From a bacterium (lineage in GTDB: Bacteria > Zhuqueibacterota > Zhuqueibacteria > Residuimicrobiales > Residuimicrobiaceae), in the NCBI GenBank assembly GCA_029565685.1, contig JAKQNR010000022.1, positions 1 through 64,000 on the forward strand: a DNA stretch of 64,000 nt, in the 5' to 3' direction. Below are positions 52,990 to 61,739 of the stretch, piece by piece. Every line of letters begins with the position of its first letter. The first letter of the stretch is position 1. The notes beneath the pieces were generated by a model. That model made no database searches. It saw nothing but the letters and a program-made list of their open reading frames with translations, and was not told the origin of the DNA. The translations under genes were made by a program, and so were the position numbers.

Positions 52990-54297
52990 ATGGCGAAAAA
53001 AGTGATTATCATGGGCGCAGCAGGTCGCGATTTCCATAATTTCAACGTTTATTTTCGCAACCGTCAAGAGTATCAAGTCGTCGCATTTACCGCCGCACAG
53101 ATCCCCCATATCGATGACCGCCGCTATCCGGCGGAACTCGCCGGGCCGCTTTATCCCAGCGGCATCCCCATTTTCCCAGAAACCGATTTAGTCGAACTCT
53201 TGCGCCGCGAAGAGGTCGATGAGGTCTTTTTCGCCTACAGCGACATTTCGCACGAGAGCGTGATGCACAAGGCTTCGCTGGTCAACGCCTGCGGCGCCAC
53301 CTTTTCATTGCTGGGGCCGCGCCATGCCATGCTCAAGTCCAAAAAGCCGGTGGTCGCGGTCTGTGCCGTGCGCACCGGATGCGGCAAGAGCCAGACCGTA
53401 CGCCGAGTGGCGGAAATTTTGCGCAGCCGCGGCAAAAAAGTGGTGGCTGTGCGCCATCCCATGCCGTATGGCGATCTCGCTGCGCAAAAAGTGCAACGTT
53501 TCGCTTCTGTGGATGATCTGGTCAAGCACCACTGCACCATTGAAGAGATGGAAGAGTTCGAACCCTTTATCACCCATAACGGGATTATCTACGCCGGTGT
53601 GGATTACGAAGCCATTCTGCGACAGGCGGAGAAGGAAGCCGATGTGTTGATCTGGGACGGCGGCAACAACGACACGCCGTTCTTTCGGCCGGACCTGCAT
53701 ATCGTAGTGGCGGATCCGCTGCGTGCCGGACATGAGGTGAGCTATCATCCGGGGGAGACCAATCTGCGCATGGCGCATTGCGTGGTGATCAATAAAGAGG
53801 TGGAGGCGGATCCGCTGGATCTGCAGCGGGTGCGCGACAACATCCGTGCGGTCAATCCCAAGGCGGCGGTGGTCGATGCCGCTTCGCCCATTCGTGTGGA
53901 CCATTCCGAATGGATAGCCGGCCGGTCCGTGCTGGTGGTGGAAGACGGTCCCACCCTGACCCATGGCGAGATGAAGTTCGGCGCCGGCGTCATGGCGGCA
54001 CGGGCTTTTGGCGCAGCGCGGCTGGTGGATCCGCGACCTTATCTCCAGGGCAGTCTGGTGCAGACCTTCGCCGATTATCCAGAGATCGGCACTTTGTTGC
54101 CGGCTATGGGGTATGGGAAGGAACAGATGGCGGATCTGCAGGCCACCATTCAGGCGACGCCCTGCGACGCTGTGGTCATCGGAACTCCCATCGATCTGCG
54201 GCGCATCATTCGCATTCCGCAGCCCTGTTGCCGGGTGTTTTACGACTTGCAGGAGATCGGCAGACCGAATCTGCAGGACGTATTGGAGAAGGTATAG
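52990..54297 (+). CDS. Cyclic 2,3-diphosphoglycerate synthetase-like P-loop GTPase family protein (COG2403 type)
   Basis: A 435-residue cytoplasmic protein. ATG 52990 follows a near-perfect AGGAGG site. N-terminal Rossmann-like domain (KKVIIMGAAGRDFHNF at 3-17), then a P-loop VRTGCGKSQT at 127-136 and Walker B-like VLIWDGGNND near 218-227. This is the layout of archaeal cyclic-2,3-bisphosphoglycerate synthetase (a compatible solute or phosphate store) and of bacterial homologues whose role is unproven. It lies directly upstream of four 2-oxoacid:ferredoxin oxidoreductase genes, and the tight spacing suggests one operon. The true reaction in this organism is unknown. Confidence 0.72.
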   Translation: MAKKVIIMGAAGRDFHNFNVYFRNRQEYQVVAFTAAQIPHIDDRRYPAELAGPLYPSGIPIFPETDLVELLRREEVDEVFFAYSDISHESVMHKASLVNACGATFSLLGPRHAMLKSKKPVVAVCAVRTGCGKSQTVRRVAEILRSRGKKVVAVRHPMPYGDLAAQKVQRFASVDDLVKHHCTIEEMEEFEPFITHNGIIYAGVDYEAILRQAEKEADVLIWDGGNNDTPFFRPDLHIVVADPLRAGHEVSYHPGETNLRMAHCVVINKEVEADPLDLQRVRDNIRAVNPKAAVVDAASPIRVDHSEWIAGRSVLVVEDGPTLTHGEMKFGAGVMAARAFGAARLVDPRPYLQGSLVQTFADYPEIGTLLPAMGYGKEQMADLQATIQATPCDAVVIGTPIDLRRIIRIPQPCCRVFYDLQEIGRPNLQDVLEKV

Positions 54298-54359
54298 CCG
54301 CCGAACCTTTCACCCGCAAGGAGAGGGGAAGGAACGGTGAGCATTCAAAAGGAGCAGGT

Positions 54360-54581
54360 ATGTCGCAGGAACCAGCGGCGAAAAAGAAAAAAGGTCATGT
54401 CACCGTGCGTGAGGCATGGTGCAAAGGCTGCGCCATCTGCGTCGAGTTTTGCCCGGAGCAAGTTCTGGTGATGGAGCGCGGCAAGGCCACAGTGGCTTAT
54501 CCGGACCGGTGCACCGCATGCAATCTATGCGAATTGCGCTGTCCAGACTTTTGCATTACGGTATCGGTGAAAGGCGAATAG
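54360..54581 (+). CDS. korD: 2-oxoacid:ferredoxin oxidoreductase delta subunit (2[4Fe-4S] ferredoxin type)
   Basis: A 73-residue ferredoxin-like subunit. Two cluster motifs: C21-x2-C24-x2-C27-x3-C31 (CKGCAICVEFCP) and C51-x2-C54-x2-C57-x3-C61 (CTACNLCELRCP). It passes electrons from the thiamine-diphosphate enzyme to free ferredoxin. Basic N-terminus (AAKKKKG). ATG 54360 has GGAGCAGGT just upstream. It lies 8 bp before the alpha subunit, in the usual delta-alpha-beta-gamma order. Confidence 0.88.
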   Translation: MSQEPAAKKKKGHVTVREAWCKGCAICVEFCPEQVLVMERGKATVAYPDRCTACNLCELRCPDFCITVSVKGE

Positions 54582-54589
54582 AGGAAAAA

Positions 54590-55735
54590 ATGAGCAACGC
54601 TTCACAGCAGCGGGTGCGGGTTCTCACCGGCAATGAAGCCTGCGCCGAGGGCGCCTTGGCGGCCGGCATGCGTTTTTATGCCGGCTATCCGATCACGCCT
54701 TCATCAGAGATCGCCGAGGTACTGGCGGAACAACTGCCGCGTTACGGCGGCGTGTTCATTCAGATGGAGGATGAGATCGCTTCCATGGGTGCGATCATCG
54801 GTGCATCGCTGGCCGGCTCTAAAGCCATGACCGCCACCAGCGGACCTGGTTTTTCGCTGATGCAGGAGAATATCGGCTATGCCGCCATGGCGGAGGTGCC
54901 CTGCGTGATCGTCAACGTGATGCGCGGCGGTCCCAGCACCGGGCTGCCCACTCTGCCGTCGCAGGGCGACATCATGCAGGCGCGTTGGGGAACCCATGGG
55001 GATCATCCCATCATCGCGTTAACTCCTTTCAGCGTAGCCGAGACTTTTTCTTTAACCGTGCGCGCGTTTAATTTGGCAGAGCAGTACCGCACCCCGGTCA
55101 TTCTCCTGTTGGACGAGATCCTCGGCCATGTCAATGAAAAGGTGGAGCTGCCGAAAGACGGTGAGATCGCGCTGGTCAACCGCACGCTTCCTCACGATCC
55201 GCCGGAGCGTTATCTGCCCTATCGCCACACCGAATCCGGAGTTCCGCCCATGGTGAGCTTCGGCCAGGGCTACCGCTATCATGTGACCGGTCTGGCGCAT
55301 GACGAGAGCGGTTTTCCGACCAACCGGGCGTCGGAAATTGAAAAGCTGCTGGATCGACTGCATCGCAAGATCGAACAAAATCGCGATCACATTGTAGAGG
55401 TCGAAGCCTATGAAATGGAGGATGCGGAGATCGGCCTTATTTCCTTCGGCTCCTCCGCACGCGCATCGCGTCACGCGGTGCGTCTGGCCCGTGAGGCGGG
55501 CAAAAAGGCGGGGCTGTTGCGCATCAAGACGCTGTGGCCGTTTCCCGACCAAGAGATCCAGGCCTATGGCGATCGCGTAAAAAAATGGATCGTGGCGGAG
55601 ATGAACCGAGGACAGCTGGCGCATGAGGTGGAGTGGGCCCTGTGCGGCCGAGCGCCGATTCACCGGGTTACGGTGTATAACGGCGATCCCATCAGCCCGC
55701 TGACCATTCTGAATAGAATCAATCAACTCGACTAG
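54590..55735 (+). CDS. korA: 2-oxoacid:acceptor oxidoreductase alpha subunit
   Basis: A 381-residue subunit. ATG 54590 with GAGG about 5 bp before. Pyrimidine-half motif AGMRFYAGYPITPSSEIAEVL near the N-terminus and SGPGFSLMQENIGYAAMAEVPCVIVNVMRGGPSTGLPT, the signature of the KorA family. The C-terminal domain (GSSARASRHAVRLARE and LWPFPDQEI) is typical. With KorB it oxidatively decarboxylates 2-oxoglutarate (or the reverse in a reductive TCA cycle) making succinyl-CoA; the exact keto acid is inferred from the family. Confidence 0.9.
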   Translation: MSNASQQRVRVLTGNEACAEGALAAGMRFYAGYPITPSSEIAEVLAEQLPRYGGVFIQMEDEIASMGAIIGASLAGSKAMTATSGPGFSLMQENIGYAAMAEVPCVIVNVMRGGPSTGLPTLPSQGDIMQARWGTHGDHPIIALTPFSVAETFSLTVRAFNLAEQYRTPVILLLDEILGHVNEKVELPKDGEIALVNRTLPHDPPERYLPYRHTESGVPPMVSFGQGYRYHVTGLAHDESGFPTNRASEIEKLLDRLHRKIEQNRDHIVEVEAYEMEDAEIGLISFGSSARASRHAVRLAREAGKKAGLLRIKTLWPFPDQEIQAYGDRVKKWIVAEMNRGQLAHEVEWALCGRAPIHRVTVYNGDPISPLTILNRINQLD

Positions 55736-55747
55736 AGAAACAAAACC

Positions 55748-56560
55748 ATGTTCAACTATGATCAATACCTTCGTCTGGATAAATTTCCCTTGATTTGGTG
55801 CTCAGGCTGCGGCGACGGCATTGTGCTTAAATCCTTGCTGCGCGCGGTGCACAAGCTTGGATTGCAAAAAGACCAGATCTGCATGGTCTCGGGCATCGGC
55901 TGCTCTAGCCGGCTTCCCGGGTATGTAGACTTTAACACTCTGCACACTACGCACGGCCGCGCCCTGACCTTCGCCACAGGCATCAAGATGGCGCGGCCCG
56001 AATTGACCGTGCTGGTGATCACCGGCGATGGCGACGCCACGGCCATCGGCGGCAACCACTACATTCACGCCGCCCGGCGAAACATCGACCTGACCGTACT
56101 GCTTTTCAACAATCATATCTACGGCATGACCGGCGGACAGGTTTCCCCCACAACGGCCAAAGGAAAAAAGGCCAGCACCGCGCCCTATGGCAGTTTTGAA
56201 AACACTTTCAATATCAGCGGATTGGCCCAGGCAGCCGGCGCCTCCTTTGTCGCGCGCAGCGGCGTATATAATCCGGTTCAATTGGAGAACTATATCGTCA
56301 AAGCCATACAGAAAAAAGGGTTCTCTCTGGTCGAAATTATGTCGCCCTGCCCCACAGCCTATGGCCGCAGGAACCGGGAAGGAACGCCGGTGGATATGAT
56401 CGCATGGCAAAAGGAGAACAGCGTGCCGGTCGCCAAGGCGGGACAACTGACGCCGGAGGAGTTGGAGGGCAAGCTGATCACCGGCATTCTGGTCGACATC
56501 GAACGGTCGGAGTGTCGTGCAGAGTATCAAAAATTGATCGACCGGCTGGCGCAGTCTTGA
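55748..56560 (+). CDS. korB: 2-oxoacid:acceptor oxidoreductase beta subunit (thiamine-diphosphate binding)
   Basis: A 270-residue subunit carrying the thiamine-diphosphate site. WCSGCGDGIVLKSLLRA near 17-33, VSGIGCSSRLPGYVDF and the magnesium/TPP motif ITGDGDATAIGGNHYIHAARRNI are all present, and the Asn of FNNHIYGMTGGQ follows. It lies 12 bp after korA, with korC 42 bp later. Confidence 0.9.
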   Translation: MFNYDQYLRLDKFPLIWCSGCGDGIVLKSLLRAVHKLGLQKDQICMVSGIGCSSRLPGYVDFNTLHTTHGRALTFATGIKMARPELTVLVITGDGDATAIGGNHYIHAARRNIDLTVLLFNNHIYGMTGGQVSPTTAKGKKASTAPYGSFENTFNISGLAQAAGASFVARSGVYNPVQLENYIVKAIQKKGFSLVEIMSPCPTAYGRRNREGTPVDMIAWQKENSVPVAKAGQLTPEELEGKLITGILVDIERSECRAEYQKLIDRLAQS

Positions 56561-56602
56561 GCCGGTGCAGGAGTCAAATCAATCGAGGAGAGCAATAGTG
56601 TT

Positions 56603-57148
56603 ATGAGCTTTCGCTATGAAATACGCCTGAGCGGAGAGGGCGGTCAGGGGCTGGTGCTGGCAGGCAAAATCTTGGCAGAGGCGGCAGCCATCTACGACAA
56701 CCTCAATGCGACGCAAAGCCAATCCTACGGGCCGGAAGCGCGCGGCGGCGCCAGCCGGTCGGAGGTGATCCTCTCGGACGAAGACATCGATTACCCAAAG
56801 GCGGTGCACATCGATCTGCTGTTGGCACTTACGCAAGAGTCGTGCGACCGTTATGCGGCCGATCTGAAATCCAACGGCATTTTGCTGGTGGATCAGGATG
56901 CTGTGCTGACCACCCCTGAGGGTTCGTTCAAGGTGTACCGGGTGCCGATCATTCAAATGGCCAGGGATCGAGTCGGACGGGCCTTGGTGGCCAACATCGT
57001 CGCTCTGGGATTGATCGCCGGTATCGCCAAAATCGTCTCTGAAAAGGCATTGCGCCAGGCCATTGAAGCGCGCGTGCCCAAAGGCACCGAAGAGCTTAAT
57101 CTTAAAGCCTTTGCAGTGGGTTTGGAGCACGCAAAAACCTTGGTGTAA
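56603..57148 (+). CDS. korC: 2-oxoacid:acceptor oxidoreductase gamma subunit
   Basis: A 181-residue Rossmann-like subunit that binds CoA. N-terminal RLSGEGGQGLVLAGKILAEAA and SQSYGPEARGGASRSEVILSD are family signatures. It completes the four-subunit set (delta, alpha, beta, gamma). Last gene of the operon; ndk follows 67 bp later without a clear terminator. Confidence 0.9.
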   Translation: MSFRYEIRLSGEGGQGLVLAGKILAEAAAIYDNLNATQSQSYGPEARGGASRSEVILSDEDIDYPKAVHIDLLLALTQESCDRYAADLKSNGILLVDQDAVLTTPEGSFKVYRVPIIQMARDRVGRALVANIVALGLIAGIAKIVSEKALRQAIEARVPKGTEELNLKAFAVGLEHAKTLV

Positions 57149-57215
57149 TCACGGATTTGACCCAGGAACGGGTCCATTGTCTTTCGCACCCTGAAACGGA
57201 ATGGTGATCAGAAGA

Positions 57216-57653
57216 ATGAAAACTTTGCAGCAGACATTGGCCATACTCAAGCCGGATTGCGTACAGAAAAGAGCAGTAGGACAAGTGCTGGCCCGCATAG
57301 AGGCAGCGGATTTTCGCATCAAGGCGCTGCGCATGATATGGTTGACCAGGCGAATGGCCGGCAGTTTCTATGCCATCCACAAGGATAAACCTTTTTACGA
57401 TGAGCTGGTGTCGTTCATGACCGAGGGACCGGTGGTGGTGGCTGTGCTGGAAAAAGAGGATGCGGTGCAGGCCTGGCGCACTTTGATGGGGGCGACCGAT
57501 CCCAGCAAGGCGAAGCCGGGCACGATCCGCCGTGATTTTGCCGACAGCGTCTCCCGGAATATCGTGCACGGCTCGGATTCCGAGGAAAATGCCCGGCAGG
57601 AGGTCGATTTTTTCTTCAGCCGTTGTGAATGGGCTGCTGAAGACTATGAATAA
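57216..57653 (+). CDS. ndk: Nucleoside diphosphate kinase
   Basis: Balances nucleoside triphosphates by a phospho-histidine shuttle. 145 residues. ATG 57216 (MKTLQQTLAILKPD) rather than the GTG at 57201. Phosphorylated His is H118 in NIVHGSDSEENA; KPD near 12-14 and the RRDFADSVSRN loop bind nucleotide. Position 52-56 (FYAIHKDKPFYD) is as expected. Full length. Confidence 0.96.
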   Translation: MKTLQQTLAILKPDCVQKRAVGQVLARIEAADFRIKALRMIWLTRRMAGSFYAIHKDKPFYDELVSFMTEGPVVVAVLEKEDAVQAWRTLMGATDPSKAKPGTIRRDFADSVSRNIVHGSDSEENARQEVDFFFSRCEWAAEDYE

Positions 57654-57662
57654 AATTCAATT

Positions 57663-57732
57663 TTGACAATTTTTATCTTGATTATTAGTCAACATATGCT
57701 TAATTTTATCTTTAATTTTTGAACAAGGCTCT
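57663..57732 (+). promoter_or_regulatory. Probable promoter region of the yceD-rpmF-plsX-fab operon
   Basis: The 79-bp gap after ndk is strongly AT-rich and holds a consensus -35 TTGACA (57663-57668). The matching -10 at ideal spacing (TAGTCA) is poor, so only the region, not the exact promoter, is supported. Confidence 0.35.
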
Positions 57733-58236
57733 ATGTTCAAACTTTATATCGCCAACCTTCAGGACGGCGTTCACACGCAAGAGTTCACCATCAGTCCGGC
57801 GGAGTTGCATCTGCAGGATGAGGAACTCTTTGGACAGGATCTGCAGATCCGGCTGGAGATCGAAAAGGTCGGCCGCAACATCTTTATCACCGCCAGGCTG
57901 AACGCTCCGCTGTCGCTGATCTGCGATCGCTGTGCGGAACCCTACACCTGGGTGTTGGACGAGGCCTACCGGATGCTGTTCACCAGCGATCCGGAGATGG
58001 CCAACGACGAGGATGAGAGCACGTTTCTCATTCAAGACACGGCCGATGAGATCGACCTGACCGACCCTCTGCGGGAGACGGCGTTGCTGGCCGTTCCGGT
58101 CAAGCGGCTGTGCCGGCAGGAGTGTCTGGGGTTGTGCAGCCGCTGTGGAGCGAATTTGAACGCAAAACCCTGTTCCTGCAAAACGGAGCAGACCGATCCC
58201 AGATGGGAAAAATTAAAATCACTATTGAATCAGTAA
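57733..58236 (+). CDS. yceD: DUF177/YceD-family protein
   Basis: A 167-residue protein usually found before rpmF in bacteria and needed for normal 23S rRNA accumulation in several of them. Its zinc-like Cys pairs are LICDRCAEPYTW (near 57-68) and CLGLCSRCGANLNAKPC in the C-terminal third, where the DUF177 signature ends. It lies 9 bp before rpmF, the usual pairing. Confidence 0.9.
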   Translation: MFKLYIANLQDGVHTQEFTISPAELHLQDEELFGQDLQIRLEIEKVGRNIFITARLNAPLSLICDRCAEPYTWVLDEAYRMLFTSDPEMANDEDESTFLIQDTADEIDLTDPLRETALLAVPVKRLCRQECLGLCSRCGANLNAKPCSCKTEQTDPRWEKLKSLLNQ

Positions 58237-58245
58237 GAGGACGAA

Positions 58246-58428
58246 ATGCCACTACCAAAGAGACGTCATTCGCGCACCAGACGAGACAAACGCCGTGCCA
58301 ATTGGAAAGCCGCTACCCCCACCGTGGTAGAATGCTCCAATTGCCATCAGCCCAAACTGCCCCATCGAGCGTGTCCGAATTGTGGGTATTATAAAAGTCG
58401 TTCGGTTTTTCTGCCAAAAGAATCTTGA
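58246..58428 (+). CDS. rpmF: 50S ribosomal protein L32
   Basis: A 60-residue basic protein of the large subunit. MPLPKRRHSRTRRDKRRANW is the standard L32 start. Two CxxC pairs (CSNCHQP and CPNCGYY) bind zinc, so this is the zinc-carrying form. Seventy-nine bp separate it from plsX. Confidence 0.97.
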   Translation: MPLPKRRHSRTRRDKRRANWKAATPTVVECSNCHQPKLPHRACPNCGYYKSRSVFLPKES

Positions 58429-58507
58429 GACGCTTTTCCCACCATTGATTTATAATCGTTTCATGGCTTAGCATATCTCAAACACGGATGTCAATCCGGA
58501 GAGCAAA

Positions 58508-59536
58508 GTGGTAAAAATTGCTTTAGACGCAATGGGGGGCGATAACGCCCCTCACGATGTCGTGCACGGTGGGATCGAAGCGGCACGGCTGAGCAAATCC
58601 CGTTTCGAGGTAGTGCTGGTCGGCGAAGAACAAGTGATCCGCAAAGAGATGGCGCGCCATTTCCGCATTCACGATCTGCCCATCTCGGTGGTGCATGCTT
58701 CCGAGACCATTCAGATGGACGAGGAGCCAGTGATCGCCGTCAAGCAAAAAAAAGATTCCTCCATGGCTGTGGCTATGGCGCTGCAGAAAAAGGGAAAAGT
58801 GGCTGCGGTGGTCAGCGCAGGCAATACCGGCGCTCTGATGGCGACCGCTCTGTTCACGCTCAAACGCATGGAGGGCGTGCGGCGTCCGGCTCTGGGAACG
58901 ATTATGCCTTCGGAAAACGGCCGTGCCATCCTGCTGGATGTGGGCGCCACAGTGGACTGTCGGCCTGACGATCTGCTCAAATTCGCCATCATGGGCAGCA
59001 TCTATTTCTCCCAAATATACAACGAGAGCAAGCCCCGCGTCGGCCTGCTCAACATCGGTCATGAAGCGATGAAGGGGAACGAACTGACGCTAAAGGCGTA
59101 TTCGCTGCTCTCCGCGGCGCCGATCCATTTTGTCGGCAACGTGGAAGGCGGCGGCATTCTGCACGGGGATGCGGATGTGGTGGTGTGCGACGGCTTTACC
59201 GGCAACGCGGTGCTCAAATTCGGTGAAAGCCTGTTGTCTATTTTTAAAAGCAGCATCCGCAAATTAACGCGTAAATATATTCTCTCTCAGCTAGGCGCCG
59301 TTCTGATGAAACCCACCTTTGACGGCATTCGCAAGCTGTTCGATTACCAGGAATATGGCGGCGCGCCGTTCCTCGGCGTGCAAGGCATCTGCATCAAGGC
59401 CCACGGACGGTCCACGCCCAAGGCGATCAAGAATGCGGTTCTGGTCGCCTATAAAATGGCCGCCGGCAATGTTACGCAAAAGATCTCTGATGAAATCAAG
59501 CAGTTGTCCATTGATTTGCCGTCAGAGTCTTCCTAA
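58508..59536 (+). CDS. plsX: Phosphate acyltransferase PlsX
   Basis: Makes acyl-phosphate from acyl-ACP for phospholipid synthesis. 342 residues. Family motifs ALDAMGGDNAPHDVV at 5-19, VVSAGNTGALMATALFTLKR and GLLNIGHEAMKGNE are present, then DVVVCDGFTGNAVLKFGES. The start codon is GTG. In the common rpmF-plsX-fabH order. Confidence 0.96.
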   Translation: MVKIALDAMGGDNAPHDVVHGGIEAARLSKSRFEVVLVGEEQVIRKEMARHFRIHDLPISVVHASETIQMDEEPVIAVKQKKDSSMAVAMALQKKGKVAAVVSAGNTGALMATALFTLKRMEGVRRPALGTIMPSENGRAILLDVGATVDCRPDDLLKFAIMGSIYFSQIYNESKPRVGLLNIGHEAMKGNELTLKAYSLLSAAPIHFVGNVEGGGILHGDADVVVCDGFTGNAVLKFGESLLSIFKSSIRKLTRKYILSQLGAVLMKPTFDGIRKLFDYQEYGGAPFLGVQGICIKAHGRSTPKAIKNAVLVAYKMAAGNVTQKISDEIKQLSIDLPSESS

Positions 59537-59679
59537 GTTTGCTCAGGTCCGGGATCCATCCACCCCTGCTTGAGTGATACGCCCCTGCCTGTTCCGCCGG
59601 CTCTGCGCCATGCGCCGACCGTGCTTGCCGACGTTTCAGGGATGGGCGAAGTACATGGTTTTTAAGCAGGAGGTTGGTT

Positions 59680-60669
59680 TTGGCATCAAAACCCCATTCG
59701 ATGATTCTCGGAACCGGCGCTGCAATACCCGGCAGAGTGCTGACTAATCACGATCTGGAAAAAATGGTGGATACCAGTGATGCCTGGATTCGTGAACGCA
59801 CCGGCATTGAAGAGCGGCGCCTGATCGAGGAGGGACGGTTCACATCGGACCTGTGCACGGATGCGGCGCGGATGGCGTTGTCCGATGCCGGCCTGCAGGC
59901 GGTGGATTTGGACATGATCATCGTGGCCACGATTTCCGGCGATGTGGGCTTTCCGGCCACAGCTTGCTATGTGCAGAAAAATATCGGCGCAATCAACGCC
60001 GCGGCCTTTGATGTCTCCGCCGCCTGTTCGGGCTTTCTTTACGGCTTGTCGATTGCCGATGCGTTCATCGGCTCTGCGGCCTGCCGCCATGTTCTGGTCA
60101 TCGGCGGCGAAACGTTGTCGCGGATGACCGACTACTCTGACCGCAATACCTGTGTCCTGTTCGGCGACGGCGCCGGAGCTGTGGTGATGACGCCGTCGAA
60201 CGGCCGGGCCGGCCTTTTAGGGACTATGATCGGTTCCGACGGCCGTTATGCGGATCTCCTATATATGCCCGGATTCGGCACCAAAAACCCGCCCTCCCTT
60301 GAATCCGTAAAAGCCGGATATCAGTTCATCAAAATGGAAGGCCGGGAGGTGTTCAAACAGGCGGTGACCGCCATGGGCGAAGCGGCGACCAGAATTCTGC
60401 ATCAGGCCGGCTTGAGTTCCGATCAGGTGGATCTGCTGATCCCGCATCAGGCGAACCTGCGCATCATCGAGGCGACTGCCAAAAAGCTCAGCATCCCCAT
60501 GGAGCGGGTCTTTATCAATCTGGCCAAGTACGGCAACACCTCTGCGGCTTCGATCCCCATTGCGCTGGATGAAGCAAGACGCATGGGAAGGTTGAACCAG
60601 GGGCAGGTCGCGGTGATGGTCGCATTCGGCGGCGGATTGACATGGGCTTCAGCAGCGGTCCGGTTCTAG
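59680..60669 (+). CDS. fabH: 3-oxoacyl-ACP synthase III (KASIII)
   Basis: Starts fatty-acid chains by condensing acetyl-CoA with malonyl-ACP. 329 residues. TTG at 59680 is used because AGGAGG lies 6 bp upstream; another TTG (59674) is too close. Catalytic triad C116 (VSAACSGFL), H256 (IPHQAN) and N286 (YGNTSAAS) are all present, so it should be active. Sits 143 bp after plsX. Confidence 0.96.
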   Translation: MASKPHSMILGTGAAIPGRVLTNHDLEKMVDTSDAWIRERTGIEERRLIEEGRFTSDLCTDAARMALSDAGLQAVDLDMIIVATISGDVGFPATACYVQKNIGAINAAAFDVSAACSGFLYGLSIADAFIGSAACRHVLVIGGETLSRMTDYSDRNTCVLFGDGAGAVVMTPSNGRAGLLGTMIGSDGRYADLLYMPGFGTKNPPSLESVKAGYQFIKMEGREVFKQAVTAMGEAATRILHQAGLSSDQVDLLIPHQANLRIIEATAKKLSIPMERVFINLAKYGNTSAASIPIALDEARRMGRLNQGQVAVMVAFGGGLTWASAAVRF

Positions 60670-60762
60670 CCGGGCGTTGTTCATCACACAAGGCGCCGCA
60701 GTCGGTTCGGCGAAGGTTTTCTCCGCGCAGTCGGGCAGCCTTTCGAAGTAGATGGGCAGGAT

Positions 60763-61701
60763 ATGGAAAAAAGGGCCTTTATATTTCCCGGACAGGGATC
60801 GCAGAGCGTCGGCATGGGACAGGATCTCTTCGCCGCCTATGAGAGCGTCCGTTCGCTGTATCAGAGGGCAGAGGAGATACTTGGCTTTGATCTGGCAAAG
60901 ATCAGTTTTACCGGACCGGAAGAACTTTTACGCCAGACGCGCTATACCCAGCCCGCACTTTATGTGCACAGCTTCGCTTTATATACCCTGTTGCGGGACC
61001 GGGGGCTGCAGGCGCAGGTGGTGGCCGGGCATAGCCTTGGCGAGTTGACGGCGCTTACAGCCGCAGGCGCTTGGGATTTTGAACAAGGGCTCCGCGTTGT
61101 GCATCATCGCGCCGAGTTGATGCAATCAGCCGGCCAGCGCTACCCCGGCGCCATGGCCGCGATTCTCGGTCTGCAGGTTCAGCGTGTCGAAGAGCTGTGC
61201 GCCGGGATAGAGGCCGAATTTCCTGTAGTGCCTTCCAACTACAATGCGCCGGATCAGGTGGTGATCTCCGGTCCTCAGGCTGGTGTAGAGGCCGCCATGG
61301 CTCTGGCGCTGCAGGCCGGCGCCAAGAGAGCGCTGGCGCTCAAGGTGAGCGCAGCCTTTCATTCGCCCCTGATGGAGCCGGTCAAGCGCGAATGGGCACA
61401 GGCTTTAAAGGACGTCGTCATTCATCCGCCGGCGCTGCCGGTTTATTGCAACGTCACGGCGCAGCCGGTTCAGGATCCGGAGCAGCTCAGACTTTTACTG
61501 GAAGAACAGCTGGTGCGACCTGTGCAATGGACGGGTTCCATCGAGGCCATGCTCAACGATGGGGTAAGCGATTTTTTAGAGATCGGCAGCGGCACGGTGC
61601 TGAGCGCGCTGGTGCGCAAGATCAACCGGCAATGCCGGATCGATCATGCATCCGGACTGGCGGACCTGGCCGCGCTGGACGCTTTGAGAATTCAGGCCTG
61701 A
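60763..61701 (+). CDS. fabD: Malonyl-CoA:ACP transacylase
   Basis: Moves malonyl from CoA to ACP. 312 residues. FPGQGSQSVGMGQDL near 8-22, nucleophile S91 in VAGHSLGELTAL, and H200 in AAFHSPLM. The start is ATG 60763. Followed 38 bp later by fabG. Confidence 0.96.
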   Translation: MEKRAFIFPGQGSQSVGMGQDLFAAYESVRSLYQRAEEILGFDLAKISFTGPEELLRQTRYTQPALYVHSFALYTLLRDRGLQAQVVAGHSLGELTALTAAGAWDFEQGLRVVHHRAELMQSAGQRYPGAMAAILGLQVQRVEELCAGIEAEFPVVPSNYNAPDQVVISGPQAGVEAAMALALQAGAKRALALKVSAAFHSPLMEPVKREWAQALKDVVIHPPALPVYCNVTAQPVQDPEQLRLLLEEQLVRPVQWTGSIEAMLNDGVSDFLEIGSGTVLSALVRKINRQCRIDHASGLADLAALDALRIQA

Positions 61702-61739
61702 CAGGAGTCTGCCGGGCTGCAAGCCAGGAGAAAAAAAAT

